Positions 47,121 to 56,268 of a stretch of DNA of 64,000 nucleotides are shown here, in pieces. Position numbers and translations under genes: made by a program. Source of the stretch: Symsagittifera roscoffensis (Eukaryota > Xenacoelomorpha > Acoela > Convolutidae); the NCBI RefSeq assembly GCF_963678635.1, contig NC_087062.1, forward strand, positions 84,096,012 through 84,160,011, in the 5' to 3' direction. Within the stretch, counting starts at the first letter, position 1, and each line of letters begins with the position of its first letter. The notes below the pieces were generated by a model. That model was not told the DNA's origin. It did not search any database and saw nothing but the letters and a program-made list of their open reading frames with translations.

Positions 47121-49343
47121 GCTAGCGCCGGTTATTGAGTATAATCTGCTGACAGATAGCGTCGCTCCATTCAGCATCCTCCTTGCATCTTCAATGAAGC
47201 TTACTCTCTGTAGGTCCAGCTTCATCAGTTCGTCTTTGTATATATGCCAGGGAGACGGTATGGATCGAGACCACAACAACGAACCTCTGCTCGGTCTCTC
47301 CTCTCGGCTGGTACTCGTCGTCTCCGATCTAGTGTCCGATCTAGATGTGCCTGCTACTTCTTCGATTGGTTGGTTGACAGGTCCTATCCTTCTCCTAGGA
47401 TGAATTGTCCTCCTCATCGGTGCTTCTCCCAACCGATCCTGCACGTCTGTTCTTCGACCTGGTTCACTGGAGCTTTGTTGCCGGTAATTTGTGACGGCTG
47501 GGACCGTACCCAAGCGTGTCTCCAGGCTAGGAGGCACAAAGGTGGTAATCACCGCATCACTCACCGTTCCCTCTTCCTTCAGCACTCCTGTGTCAAAGAG
47601 TTCTGCCTCCAGCTCCTCCAACCGTTCTTGGAAGACTCGATTCAACCAAGCTTGTCCTTCGATACTGTCGAAGTGGATGCCATCCGTGGTCAGTCTGGCC
47701 TGATCCATGGCTCTCAACTCATGCTCAATGTCCATGAGGATCATCCTTCCGGCATTTCGATTTGCTAGGTTCCTCAAGATGTTGTTCCATCTCATGACTC
47801 CCTCGTTGTGCCTCCTTCCTGATGCTGTCAGGCTTCTCGTATTCATTGGCACAGTGCAAACGGTCAGTACCGCGCAACTGAACTTTTGCCAGAGGGTAGT
47901 GAACAAACACACCATCATTGACTCCCACAGTGCTTCCTGCTCGTCTGATCCTCTGGAGATATCATTCGTCCCAACTAAGATCATCACATTGGGAATCTTC
48001 CCTGGATTCATCAGTTCCACCATCCGATATAATTGGGCAATTGTCGCGCCTCCAAAGGCCATCACCGTGGTGACCCACGAGGTCCTCAAATTCGATAGCA
48101 CTCTGACTAAACTGTCTCCCAATATCAGGTGAGATGTCCCGAGTGGTGGTTGCTGCAGGTTCACAGCCGGGCTCAAGGTAGCTCGATTGAAGCAGGCCCT
48201 CGGATCTGTCTCCGGAACTCCCGTGAAATTATACTTCAATTGATTATTCTTCTGCACGTCTATTACACGAGACACTTTCTTCGCTGGCATCTTTCGTACT
48301 TTCCTTTCTGGGATTCTCGAGCTCTCCATGAGTGGTGTCACGTTACTTATCCCTTGTCTGATCACGGTCTGGGAGAGTTGTACTCTGCCCGTATCGTCAA
48401 TCGTTCCATAGGGTGCAGTCACCCCGGAACCTGGCGCATTCTTGTTAGCGACCAGTCGTCCAGCTGTCTCTATCAGTTTCCTCACTGTCTGTTCTACGAC
48501 GGGGTCACCCAAGGTGTCACTAGGATCCGGGATCGTTACTCGGTTCGTCTCTGCTGGAAGCCGTGTCTCCGTTGTTTGACTCATTTCTCGAGGTGTCAAG
48601 AGCTCCATCGGGGACTGTCCACGAGGAATATCCCTTGCAGGTATCACTTTCTCCATGGCCGTTGTCAACGCCACCTGTTCCGATCGCTCTTTGTATTCCT
48701 GCCTTAAGCGTTCGATCTCTTGACCCTGCTTTTTGTTGCAGTCTTCAAACAACTTTCTCCACATGTCCCGGTCTTCCTCCATCGCCAGCATGGTCTTCGT
48801 CATATCGTCTAACTCCTTCTTCGTACTTCTCAGTTGATCGTTCATCTCGTCCAGATCTTGTATGGTTTGGTTCGTCTGAACCTTCTGCGTTACTTTCGCC
48901 CTTTTTGGTGGCACAGCTGCTCTCAGTGGTGAACCAGACGAGGTCGCCTCGCTGTTCATCTCCCGATGCATTCTCGTCAGCCCAGGTTTAGGCTTAGAGG
49001 GCATTGGCATCTCACCTGGTTGGTAAGTCCTAGAACTTCCCAACCCAGGCTCAATCGCCAAGTCACTCCCTGAGAGAGCCCCGTTTCTCCACCTCATCAC
49101 TCTCATGTTCGGGCGGTCTAGTACTCCTCTTTCTCCATATGGTGCCATCAACAGGACTTCCGTGGGGCGGTCCCCACGGTTGTCGTGCCCCAAGATGTTG
49201 ATCAGGGCGGTCAGCAACATGACCACCTCTGGGTCCTCCAGAGCGAAGTCTCGTTCGATCAGCCGACGATAGATCGCATCTACCATCGGTCCTACATATG
49301 CCTCTGCCAGGTCCATCAATTCATCCAGGTTGAAGTTGTCCAT
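47064..49343 (-). CDS. SGNH/GDSL hydrolase accessory protein
   Basis: 759 codons beginning ATGGACAACTTC. The N-terminal part has a coiled-coil-like stretch (residues about 160-220, DEMNDQLRSTKKELDDM and following) and is otherwise low in structure. Residues about 400-580 form an SGNH hydrolase: LILGDSLVRVL with the nucleophile Ser411, a FGGAT segment (oxyanion Gly near 432), ILVGTNDIS with Asn460, and DGIHFD with Asp554 and His557. All four family blocks are present and correctly spaced, so the domain looks catalytically complete. SGNH enzymes are esterases or acyl-hydrolases acting on lipids, sugars or acetyl groups; the substrate here is unknown. Serine-arginine-rich sequence follows. The end (WLIAAS repeats) is created by a frame slip; the protein probably continued into the 2240-codon frame, which overlaps it by 14 nt. 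Confidence 0.88.
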   Translation of the reverse strand: MDNFNLDELMDLAEAYVGPMVDAIYRRLIERDFALEDPEVVMLLTALINILGHDNRGDRPTEVLLMAPYGERGVLDRPNMRVMRWRNGALSGSDLAIEPGLGSSRTYQPGEMPMPSKPKPGLTRMHREMNSEATSSGSPLRAAVPPKRAKVTQKVQTNQTIQDLDEMNDQLRSTKKELDDMTKTMLAMEEDRDMWRKLFEDCNKKQGQEIERLRQEYKERSEQVALTTAMEKVIPARDIPRGQSPMELLTPREMSQTTETRLPAETNRVTIPDPSDTLGDPVVEQTVRKLIETAGRLVANKNAPGSGVTAPYGTIDDTGRVQLSQTVIRQGISNVTPLMESSRIPERKVRKMPAKKVSRVIDVQKNNQLKYNFTGVPETDPRACFNRATLSPAVNLQQPPLGTSHLILGDSLVRVLSNLRTSWVTTVMAFGGATIAQLYRMVELMNPGKIPNVMILVGTNDISRGSDEQEALWESMMVCLFTTLWQKFSCAVLTVCTVPMNTRSLTASGRRHNEGVMRWNNILRNLANRNAGRMILMDIEHELRAMDQARLTTDGIHFDSIEGQAWLNRVFQERLEELEAELFDTGVLKEEGTVSDAVITTFVPPSLETRLGTVPAVTNYRQQSSSEPGRRTDVQDRLGEAPMRRTIHPRRRIGPVNQPIEEVAGTSRSDTRSETTSTSREERPSRGSLLWSRSIPSPWHIYKDELMKLDLQRVSFIEDARRMLNGATLSVSRLYSITGASWLIAASWLIAADRLVDSR

Positions 49344-49728
49344 TCTATTCTTTTCAAGTTTGATTCGATTCTTTGACTCAAGTGAGTAATTTAAATGATC
49401 AATCAGGATCTAGAAAAGAAATCACGAATGTCACACTTATCAGTTTCACCTTAATATATATCGTTAAAATTTGCTTAAAACAGTTCAGATAAAAAGATAT
49501 TTATCCTAAAATTTATTAAAATCAATTGGTTTCTAAAATTTTGGAATACGACCTAAGATTGGACAGTCCAAACTTTGGATCTATTCCCAAGATCGTCATC
49601 TAGTTGTTCATGGTCACTAACCCCTACTTACCCATGATCTTAATAACCTAACACATAACATAACATCACACACATATCACATATTACATGCAACTTGGTC
49701 TTTGGCCTAACACTCTTTCGCACATCAC
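49344..49728 (-). other. AT-rich gap between the macro and SGNH frames
   Basis: This is a 385-bp stretch without a frame, more AT-rich than its neighbours and more like the host DNA. It holds a palindrome at 49559-49571 (TTGGACAGTCCAA) of the same GGACAGTCC core as two in the 3' UTR. In the sense direction a GGGTAAGT word lies near 49625-49632 that could act as a splice donor. How the downstream frames are translated (splicing, internal entry or readthrough) cannot be told. Confidence 0.5.
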
Positions 49729-50199
49729 TCAGCCTATACTTAAGTAATATTTCTTATGTAGATATACTTGTATGTTCGTATCAGAGAATATCACGTGTAC
49801 AAGCGCGTACAATTCCCGAGGATGCAGTCTTCCTCTATTTGGATCGTACACTGGAAGCGAGAGCTCCTTCACGTCCATTTCCACAAGGAAGTCCCTCAGC
49901 CTCGTCAAAGACAAGACTAGGTTTTCTGGGTCCACGTGCTGCTTCTCCGTCGCCCTCGTTACCAAGAAGCACAAGTACTTTCCCGGTATCTGCGACACCG
50001 CCGGAGGTAAGGCTGCTACGCCCCCTATCCCTGGTCTTTGCTTCCAAAGGAATTCCACGTTTTTATATTCCCTCTTAAAATCTGCCGCTAGCGCCGTCCT
50101 AAAACTCATGTCTGCGGTGATTGCTACCGCACATGTTCTGTTTGTGAGTATGAAATCACTGTCTGTTAGTATTATGTTACTTGAATATTCATTTGGTAG
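49729..50199 (-). CDS. Macro domain (ADP-ribose-binding) protein, OARD1-like
   Basis: This frame is open from 50199 to the stop at 49729 (156 codons). It lies in the -1 frame relative to pol and overlaps the pol end by 28 nt. It reads SDFILTNRTCAVAITADMSF and then ALAADFKREY, matching the first strand and helix of OARD1/TARG1-type macro domains. Next is a GGVAAL strand, then GKYLCFLVTR, DPENLVLSLTRLRDFL, KELSLPVYDPNRGRLHPREL and VIFSDTNIQVYLHKK, the family's order of strands and helices. Differences matter: the glycine-rich first loop is MSFRTAL instead of a G-x-G type, and the phosphate loop is YDPNRGRL rather than GxGxD. ADP-ribose may still bind, but hydrolysis is uncertain. The first ATG in frame (50109) would remove strand 1, so translation probably comes by frameshift from pol or from another start. 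Confidence 0.8.
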   Translation of the reverse strand, partial: LPNEYSSNIILTDSDFILTNRTCAVAITADMSFRTALAADFKREYKNVEFLWKQRPGIGGVAALPPAVSQIPGKYLCFLVTRATEKQHVDPENLVLSLTRLRDFLVEMDVKELSLPVYDPNRGRLHPRELYALVHVIFSDTNIQVYLHKKYYLSIG

Positions 50200-53100
50200 T
50201 TAAAATATGACTCAACCACCCTGCCTATGTCAGGTTTCTTAGGTTCTTCGCCTGTTTCTGCTTCTAACTCTCCTGTTTCTCTTGCTAGTCTCAATTTTTT
50301 TATTATCAGGTTTTCAGTGTGGGTAAGTCCTACCCCCACTCCCCGGACAAAAATATCGATCGGCGTCCCCGTCGATCGCATACCGGATATCAAGTCAAGG
50401 TTAGAAGCTGGAATGAGAAGTTGTCCTTCCTGGGCAGCCCAGGAAGGATCATCTCGTTCGGTCTTATTGTATTTCGCGCTTTCACGATCTACGTCTTGAA
50501 TCGTAACGCTGGTCTTTTTAGGGTCTGATGTCATCTCATTCAGCCACTCTAAGACACGCAGTTTCGTCAGGTCTTGTTCATTTGACTGCTGTTGCTCATC
50601 GTCGAACTCCACCTCGGGTTTCGACCAGTCGTCAACCCACTCATCGTTGTGATCATCGACTATGTCAATGTCTTGTGACACGGTTATTTCCTCTAAACCC
50701 ACTACTTCCTCCACTACTTTCTTCAGATCTATCCCATCCACTACAAAGTCGTCACCGTAAGGATTGCATTTCTTTCTTGGTCTCGTCCCGTCCTTCTGAC
50801 GAGTCTGAATCGTGAACGGAAGATCTGGTTCCAAGTTCTTGGGAACCTCTGTCTGTTCGGGATCCTGCCAATCCTCTTCTGCGTAGGGTAAGGTTTCATC
50901 GTCCGCTTCGATCTTTTCGTTTGGATCCAGGTCCAGCGGTGTATCCGTACCTTCCTCTACGATTTCGTTTCCATCGTTCTTCTCCCTGGTGCCTTTTTCA
51001 TTGACCTCACAAGCAGGATCCATCATTAGATAATCCCCTTCTTCCATGTCTGCAGGTATACACCAGTCTTCTGTCGATGGATTGTGTGGCTTGATGTTCT
51101 CGTAGTGGGCGGCTCGGCCAGTACTCAGTCTATAAAAGCGTCCCTCGTGGTGCACCTCCGTAATCATGAAGGGTCCCCTCCATTTCTTTAGAAGTTTCTT
51201 TGTCCCTTTCGGTGGTATAACGTTCTGAAATACCCATACATAGTCTCCCACCGAGTAAGCTTTTGCGCCAGCTGCTTTCTTGTCGAATCTTTTCCTTTGC
51301 CTTGCCTGTGCTTGCTGAGTATTTCGTCTGCACAGATCGTTCAACTCCTGTTGACGTCTGATCACATCCCTTACGTAAACCTGTGGAGATGTTTTCTTTC
51401 CCTCATACTCTGGGTAGAAGAATGTCAAGGGTAAAGACTTCTCGTGTCCCGTCAGCATCATGTGTGGACTGACTCCAGTGGTGGAGTGTTGCGTGCTATT
51501 ATAAGCTCCCATCACCTGTGGAAGGTATCTGTCCCAATCGGTCATGTACCTGGAACAATATACCCTCAGCATCGACACTAACGTCCTATTCTGTCTTTCC
51601 ACTAGGCCATTCGTTTGAGGGTGGTATGTCGTGGAGTGAGCCTGAGCGACCTGTGAGCGTCTCATAAGTTCTTTCGTAAGCTCGCCTACGAAAGCCGTTC
51701 CATTATCCGATTGAAACGTCATTGGACAACCATGTCTTGCTATCCACGTATTGATCAGGTGGTCGCATGTCTCTTCCGCCGAGGCAGTTATGCAGGGCAC
51801 GGCCTCTGCATACTTCGTGAAGTGATCTATCATGACCAAGACTTGGTTGTAACCGCTGTCTGTCATGCATATCTTCTGGTGATCTATCTGCACCACCTCG
51901 TTGAATTCAGACGACTCAATCGATTGTAAAGGAAATCGCAACTTCCTAGGATCCTTGACCTGTTGGCATGACAGACATACTGTCACCCATTTCTCGCATG
52001 CCTTTTTCATCCCAGGCCACTCAAAGCGCTTCAGGATTCTCTGATACACTTTGTCGATCCCTTGATGGCCCATCTGATCATGCGACCTGAATAATAGTTC
52101 TGTCTGATAGAGTTGCGGCAACACTATCGCGTTATATTTGTATAAAACCTTGTCTTCTTCTCTTCTCCTGCAAGCCACGATCCCGTCCTTGTTCAGATAT
52201 AATCTCCCCTCCTTCTGCATGAAGTATTGTCTCAGGATCCTATAGCTGTCTTCTTCTAGGTCACCTTTGTCAGGTGCACCGTTTTCTATCCACCTTTTTA
52301 GGTTGCTTGTCATGCGATCATTTCTCTGCGCCCTTAGAAGGTCCGAGAGCCTGTATCTCGCCTTCAAGTACGTCTTCATGACTCTCATCTGACTATTCAG
52401 CTCGTTGGGCTGATGTGTGTCTTCTTCCATCTTAACGCACCAAATCTTCGCCAACGGTTGTGTTTCTTGCTGAAACGGCTGAAGATCAGTCCTGACTACC
52501 TCTTTCTGCGGCAACAGGCTTATCGAACGTTTCGATACCGCTATCGTTTCTAAGTCATCCGCTGCGTTGTCAAAGACTCTTCCGCTCGGTATAAGGTAGC
52601 GATCGCTGTCCGGATCCTGGTACACCTCTCTGTCCAGGTCTCTCGCCCGAGTTTCCACTAGTAGCGTGTGTATCGCCAGTTCTGACAGTTCTGATCCCGA
52701 GGTCGAATCCTTGTCTGAATAGGTGTTCATTCTTGAGCTTTCTGACTTATCATCCGTCGAAGGTGTTGTGCTGGAGACTGCACGCTCCTCCAGATCATGT
52801 CTGTATTTCCTTCGCATCCATCTAAACTCCCCGGACAAAACCTTGTTCTCCAGGCCCTGTTTCTCATCAGGAATTTCCTCGTCTATATCGGACTCCCCGG
52901 ACAAATTCACTTGTCCCGGGTGTTGATCTTGTGATCGCTGGTTTTTCTCCTTATCCTTCTCCCCGGACAAATAGTCTTGCAGCAGATTTTGTTCTACAAC
53001 TTCACCCTCTTTATCTTGGTCCACAAAGGTGACGGTTTTCTTTTGCTTGCCGCTCTCCTGTTCTTTCTGTCCGTATGAAGTACTGGTTAAAATCTCTTGG

Positions 53101-55682
53101 GGTATTGAGGATATTAGTTGCTGAACTATTGTCCTACAATCCCTCTCGTTCTCTTCGTGCTGTCGTCTGGACGGCATGATCTTCACTTTCTCTCTGACTG
53201 TTAGCGATGCCACTGCTGCTGTCCACTCGGGGTCATCTCTGGTCCCTTCTCTTTCTAACAATCCACCCAGCATCCGCATTACTTGTGGTGCGACTTGCAC
53301 CGTTTTATCCAATACTGGGAGGCTGTTTATATTCATGCGAGAGAGTTCTTGCTGGACCAGATTCGAGCGCAGCAACAAATCCAAGGGGACCGGGTCCTCC
53401 TTGTACAGGATCTTTATCTCGGCTGCTTTCTCTACAGGTAACTCAGGGTGCCCTGGAATTGGATGTCCAGACTTATCCAACCATCTCGTTAAGGGAAGCG
53501 CTTCATAAGTTTCTTTGTCCAGAAACGAGAATCCCTCCTTTATTTCCGCCTGATTGGCCTGCTTCTGCTCCAATCTTTCATAGAACTCAGTTTTCTTACT
53601 GAGGCTGTCAGCATTCTGGTGTTTATCACGCATCCTATGTTCGATTATCATGTGGTAGCCATCCAGTCTTACTATCCATCTACCAATATAACTCTGATCC
53701 ATCGAGTAGGTCTTCAACCAGGATAACGCTCTGTTGTCCACGCGTAACTTGAAGGGAGCGCTCCCCAAGTATGCACGGTACTTTTCCACGAAGGTGACTA
53801 CTGCAAACATTTCTGCTTTTGGTGCGCCATATTTCATCTCTGCGTCACTCAAGACCTTGCTGCCGTATGCGATGGGACGGAGAACTGTTCTTCCGTTCCA
53901 TTCTTGCTCTTGATGCAAGATTCCTGAGATGGCCACCACCGATGCGTCTGTGTCGAGAACATACATGCCCTCTTCTGTAGGCATGCCCAGCACTGGCGCT
54001 TCGCACAGTTCCCGCTTTATGTTCTCGAATGCAACCTGTGCCTCATCGTTCCATTCGAACTTTTTCCCTTTGTTGCGCATTAGCTTCTGCATCGGGTACA
54101 CCTTGTCCGCATACCCTTTAATGAATTCACGGTAATAATTGGCAAACCCCAGGAAGCTCATTAGCTGTGTGTCCGTCCTCGGAGCCTTCCATGTCAGCAC
54201 AGCCTCTACTGCTTCCGGATCTGGCCTCACACCATGCCTGTCCACCATTCTTCCCAGGTACTTGATCGAATCCCTAAGGATTTCACATTTCGATGGTTTG
54301 CATTTCAAGCCTGCTCTTTTCATACATCCGAAGACCTCATCGAGCCGGTCAATGTGATCCTCCAGGGTCGGTGTCGCTATGACTACGTCATCCACGTAGC
54401 ACATCAAGAGATTCCCGTACTTTTTGGTCACTCCTGTCAAAGCCTGAGCCATCAGCCTTTGAAAGGTTGCTGTTGCATTGCACAAGCCGAAGGGCATCCT
54501 CTTCCACTGGTACAACCCCAATTCGCACGCGAAACCGGTTTTTTCCCTATCCTTTTTCCGCAAAGGAACCTGCCAGAAGGCAGAACCTAAGTCCAATGTG
54601 GTGAAGAACTTGGCATCACCAAGTTTAGATAGGCTCTCGTCTATTCGCGGTATCGGGTACGCATCTTTTATCGTTACCGCGTTCAAGTAACGAAAGTCGC
54701 AACAAAATCTAAGCTGCCCCCCTTTCTTTTTCGCCATTACTACTCCGCAAGCCCATGGCGATTTCGAGGGTTCTATCATGTCGTATTCAAGCAACATTTC
54801 TATTTCCGCTCGGCACGCTTCCGATTTATGTGGCGTCATTCGCCTTGCGCCTTCCCTATGGGGAACGGCGCCCTCTTCTAGTTCGATTTCGTGTTCGACG
54901 AAATTACAGCAACCGATGACCGCCTTATGTTTTGAAAATACCTCGGCGTTCCGATTTAGGAGGTCCCGGAATTTTTCAAAATTTCCCTCACCTATTTTTC
55001 CTTTTAAATGTTCTATTTCTGGCAAAACCGGTTTGTCAGAATCTAGTTCATATGACGAGGGGCGTTCCGGAAAATTCGAGCAGCTTGATAAGCCGTCGTC
55101 CATTTCGGATTTCATTGAAAACAATTTATGAATAGATTTTAATTCATTAATTCTCTTTAAGATTTTATCTTTATTTGCATGATAAGGACAGTCTTTCACA
55201 CTATATTTCTTCGAGTTTTCTGTCTCCTCATAGTCGGTCCTCATCGGCAAGGCGTAGCCAAGCTTATTTCCACGCTGGATTGAAACCGTGGTGTCCAGTG
55301 TGTTCAACAACACACTGACACACAGTCCGTTTCGCGTTACCGGGAAGCTCCGGCCTAAAATCACCGAACTCTGACTATTTGGATTCGGTACTATGCAAAC
55401 CTGTTTACTATCACTCAACGAATTTAAATTTCTCATTCTAAAAATTGCTACTACAGCTTGTCCTGGTTTTAATCTTACTTTTCTATCCAAAAAAACTGGT
55501 ACCTTATTTTCGTCTGTTATTATCCTATTAATTGGTCTCTTAACATACTTTCGGTCCGGGTTTCTAATCCGTATCAGACCGTTGTTCAAATCAATCATCA
55601 CGTCAAAATTCCTGACAAAATCTCTGCCCAAGATGAATTGGTCGGCATCGTCCAGATTCTCTACCACCAGGAAGCTCATCAA
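50172..55682 (-). CDS. Pol: protease end, reverse transcriptase, RNase H, integrase
   Basis: 1836 codons with a non-ATG left limit (the frame is entered from the protease region). Residues 17-22 (ILGRDF) are the C-terminal protease motif. RT spans about 285-520 with FTTLDLGSAFWQ, PFGLCNATATFQ and YVDD at 429-432. RNase H follows (LDTDASVVA near 576, RVDNRALSW near 655). A spacer of nearly 500 residues, low in complexity and rich in charged residues, separates it from the integrase. The integrase has an HHCC finger (His1201, then CLSC near 1240), the core triad Asp1267, Asp1326 and Glu1362 (DD35E), and a KKWRGPF module typical of the Ty3/gypsy GPY/F tail. After that come about 300 further acidic residues of unknown role. 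All catalytic residues are present. No chromodomain was seen. Confidence 0.95.
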   Translation of the reverse strand: MMSFLVVENLDDADQFILGRDFVRNFDVMIDLNNGLIRIRNPDRKYVKRPINRIITDENKVPVFLDRKVRLKPGQAVVAIFRMRNLNSLSDSKQVCIVPNPNSQSSVILGRSFPVTRNGLCVSVLLNTLDTTVSIQRGNKLGYALPMRTDYEETENSKKYSVKDCPYHANKDKILKRINELKSIHKLFSMKSEMDDGLSSCSNFPERPSSYELDSDKPVLPEIEHLKGKIGEGNFEKFRDLLNRNAEVFSKHKAVIGCCNFVEHEIELEEGAVPHREGARRMTPHKSEACRAEIEMLLEYDMIEPSKSPWACGVVMAKKKGGQLRFCCDFRYLNAVTIKDAYPIPRIDESLSKLGDAKFFTTLDLGSAFWQVPLRKKDREKTGFACELGLYQWKRMPFGLCNATATFQRLMAQALTGVTKKYGNLLMCYVDDVVIATPTLEDHIDRLDEVFGCMKRAGLKCKPSKCEILRDSIKYLGRMVDRHGVRPDPEAVEAVLTWKAPRTDTQLMSFLGFANYYREFIKGYADKVYPMQKLMRNKGKKFEWNDEAQVAFENIKRELCEAPVLGMPTEEGMYVLDTDASVVAISGILHQEQEWNGRTVLRPIAYGSKVLSDAEMKYGAPKAEMFAVVTFVEKYRAYLGSAPFKLRVDNRALSWLKTYSMDQSYIGRWIVRLDGYHMIIEHRMRDKHQNADSLSKKTEFYERLEQKQANQAEIKEGFSFLDKETYEALPLTRWLDKSGHPIPGHPELPVEKAAEIKILYKEDPVPLDLLLRSNLVQQELSRMNINSLPVLDKTVQVAPQVMRMLGGLLEREGTRDDPEWTAAVASLTVREKVKIMPSRRQHEENERDCRTIVQQLISSIPQEILTSTSYGQKEQESGKQKKTVTFVDQDKEGEVVEQNLLQDYLSGEKDKEKNQRSQDQHPGQVNLSGESDIDEEIPDEKQGLENKVLSGEFRWMRRKYRHDLEERAVSSTTPSTDDKSESSRMNTYSDKDSTSGSELSELAIHTLLVETRARDLDREVYQDPDSDRYLIPSGRVFDNAADDLETIAVSKRSISLLPQKEVVRTDLQPFQQETQPLAKIWCVKMEEDTHQPNELNSQMRVMKTYLKARYRLSDLLRAQRNDRMTSNLKRWIENGAPDKGDLEEDSYRILRQYFMQKEGRLYLNKDGIVACRRREEDKVLYKYNAIVLPQLYQTELLFRSHDQMGHQGIDKVYQRILKRFEWPGMKKACEKWVTVCLSCQQVKDPRKLRFPLQSIESSEFNEVVQIDHQKICMTDSGYNQVLVMIDHFTKYAEAVPCITASAEETCDHLINTWIARHGCPMTFQSDNGTAFVGELTKELMRRSQVAQAHSTTYHPQTNGLVERQNRTLVSMLRVYCSRYMTDWDRYLPQVMGAYNSTQHSTTGVSPHMMLTGHEKSLPLTFFYPEYEGKKTSPQVYVRDVIRRQQELNDLCRRNTQQAQARQRKRFDKKAAGAKAYSVGDYVWVFQNVIPPKGTKKLLKKWRGPFMITEVHHEGRFYRLSTGRAAHYENIKPHNPSTEDWCIPADMEEGDYLMMDPACEVNEKGTREKNDGNEIVEEGTDTPLDLDPNEKIEADDETLPYAEEDWQDPEQTEVPKNLEPDLPFTIQTRQKDGTRPRKKCNPYGDDFVVDGIDLKKVVEEVVGLEEITVSQDIDIVDDHNDEWVDDWSKPEVEFDDEQQQSNEQDLTKLRVLEWLNEMTSDPKKTSVTIQDVDRESAKYNKTERDDPSWAAQEGQLLIPASNLDLISGMRSTGTPIDIFVRGVGVGLTHTENLIIKKLRLARETGELEAETGEEPKKPDIGRVVESYFNYQMNIQVT
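50338..52970 (-). repeat. Repeated 12-nt word TTGTCCGGGGAG inside pol
   Basis: The exact word occurs at 50339-50350, 52827-52838, 52893-52904 and 52959-52970 (sense minus). In the last three, which lie in the RNase H-integrase spacer, it encodes LSGE. In the first it is read in another frame (FVRG). A fifth copy, lacking only the first T, sits next to the 3' LTR at 39542-39552. Use in two frames and in non-coding DNA suggests a nucleic-acid-level signal. Confidence 0.85.
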
Positions 55683-56268
55683 AAAGATCCCGTCCTCCCA
55701 TGTGGAGGACCGTTATTGGTGTTCTTCCGGCTACGTAGATAGCTCCTCGATTGGCTGCAGCCAGTCGGAGATTCGTTGGAATCAGATCTTCCCGCGTGAA
55801 GCCCATTCTTTCCCAAGTTTTTATCGGCATCACACTCACGACCGCTCCTGTGTCCAGAAGCCCTGTGACTCCGATTTTTGTTCCGTTGGTGTGTTATTAT
55901 CCTATTAATTGGTCTCTTAACATACTTTCGGTCCGGGTTTCTAATCCGTATCAGACCGTTGTTCAAATCAATCATCACGTCAAAATTCCTGACAAAATCT
56001 CTGCCCAAGATGAATTGGTCGGCATCGTCCAGATTCTCTACCACCAGGAAGCTCATCAAAAAGATCCCGTCCTCCCATGTGGAGGACCGTTATTGGTGTT
56101 CTTCCGGCTACGTAGATAGCTCCTCGATTGGCTGCAGCCAGTCGGAGATTCGTTGGAATCAGATCTTCCCGCGTGAAGCCCATTCTTTCCCAAGTTTTTA
56201 TCGGCATCACACTCACGACCGCTCCTGTGTCCAGAAGCCCTGTGACTCCGATTTTTGTTCCGTTGGTG
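55515..56268. repeat. 377-bp direct tandem duplication in the protease region
   Basis: 55515-55891 and 55892-56268 are practically identical. The unit starts TGTTATTATCCTATTAATTG and ends GTTCCGTTGG. It covers the DTGA active site, the flap and the ILGRDF region. 377 is not a multiple of three, so the frame is changed. Each copy also contains the same frame break between the flap and ILGRDF, so that break is older than the duplication. Confidence 0.95.

Noticed and set aside
40355-49343. Accessory frames as an envelope gene
   Set aside because: They are in the envelope position, but I see no signal peptide, fusion peptide, cleavage site or membrane anchor.
50800-51250. Chromodomain after the integrase
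   Set aside because: The GPF-type module is followed by acidic low-complexity sequence with no aromatic-cage pattern.
55603-56059. Separate small protease proteins
   Set aside because: They are pieces produced by the 377-bp duplication and the older frame break, not genes.
55650-56100. Programmed frameshift inside the protease
   Set aside because: The break falls within the folded protease domain and no slippery site with a downstream structure was evident; a mutation is more likely.
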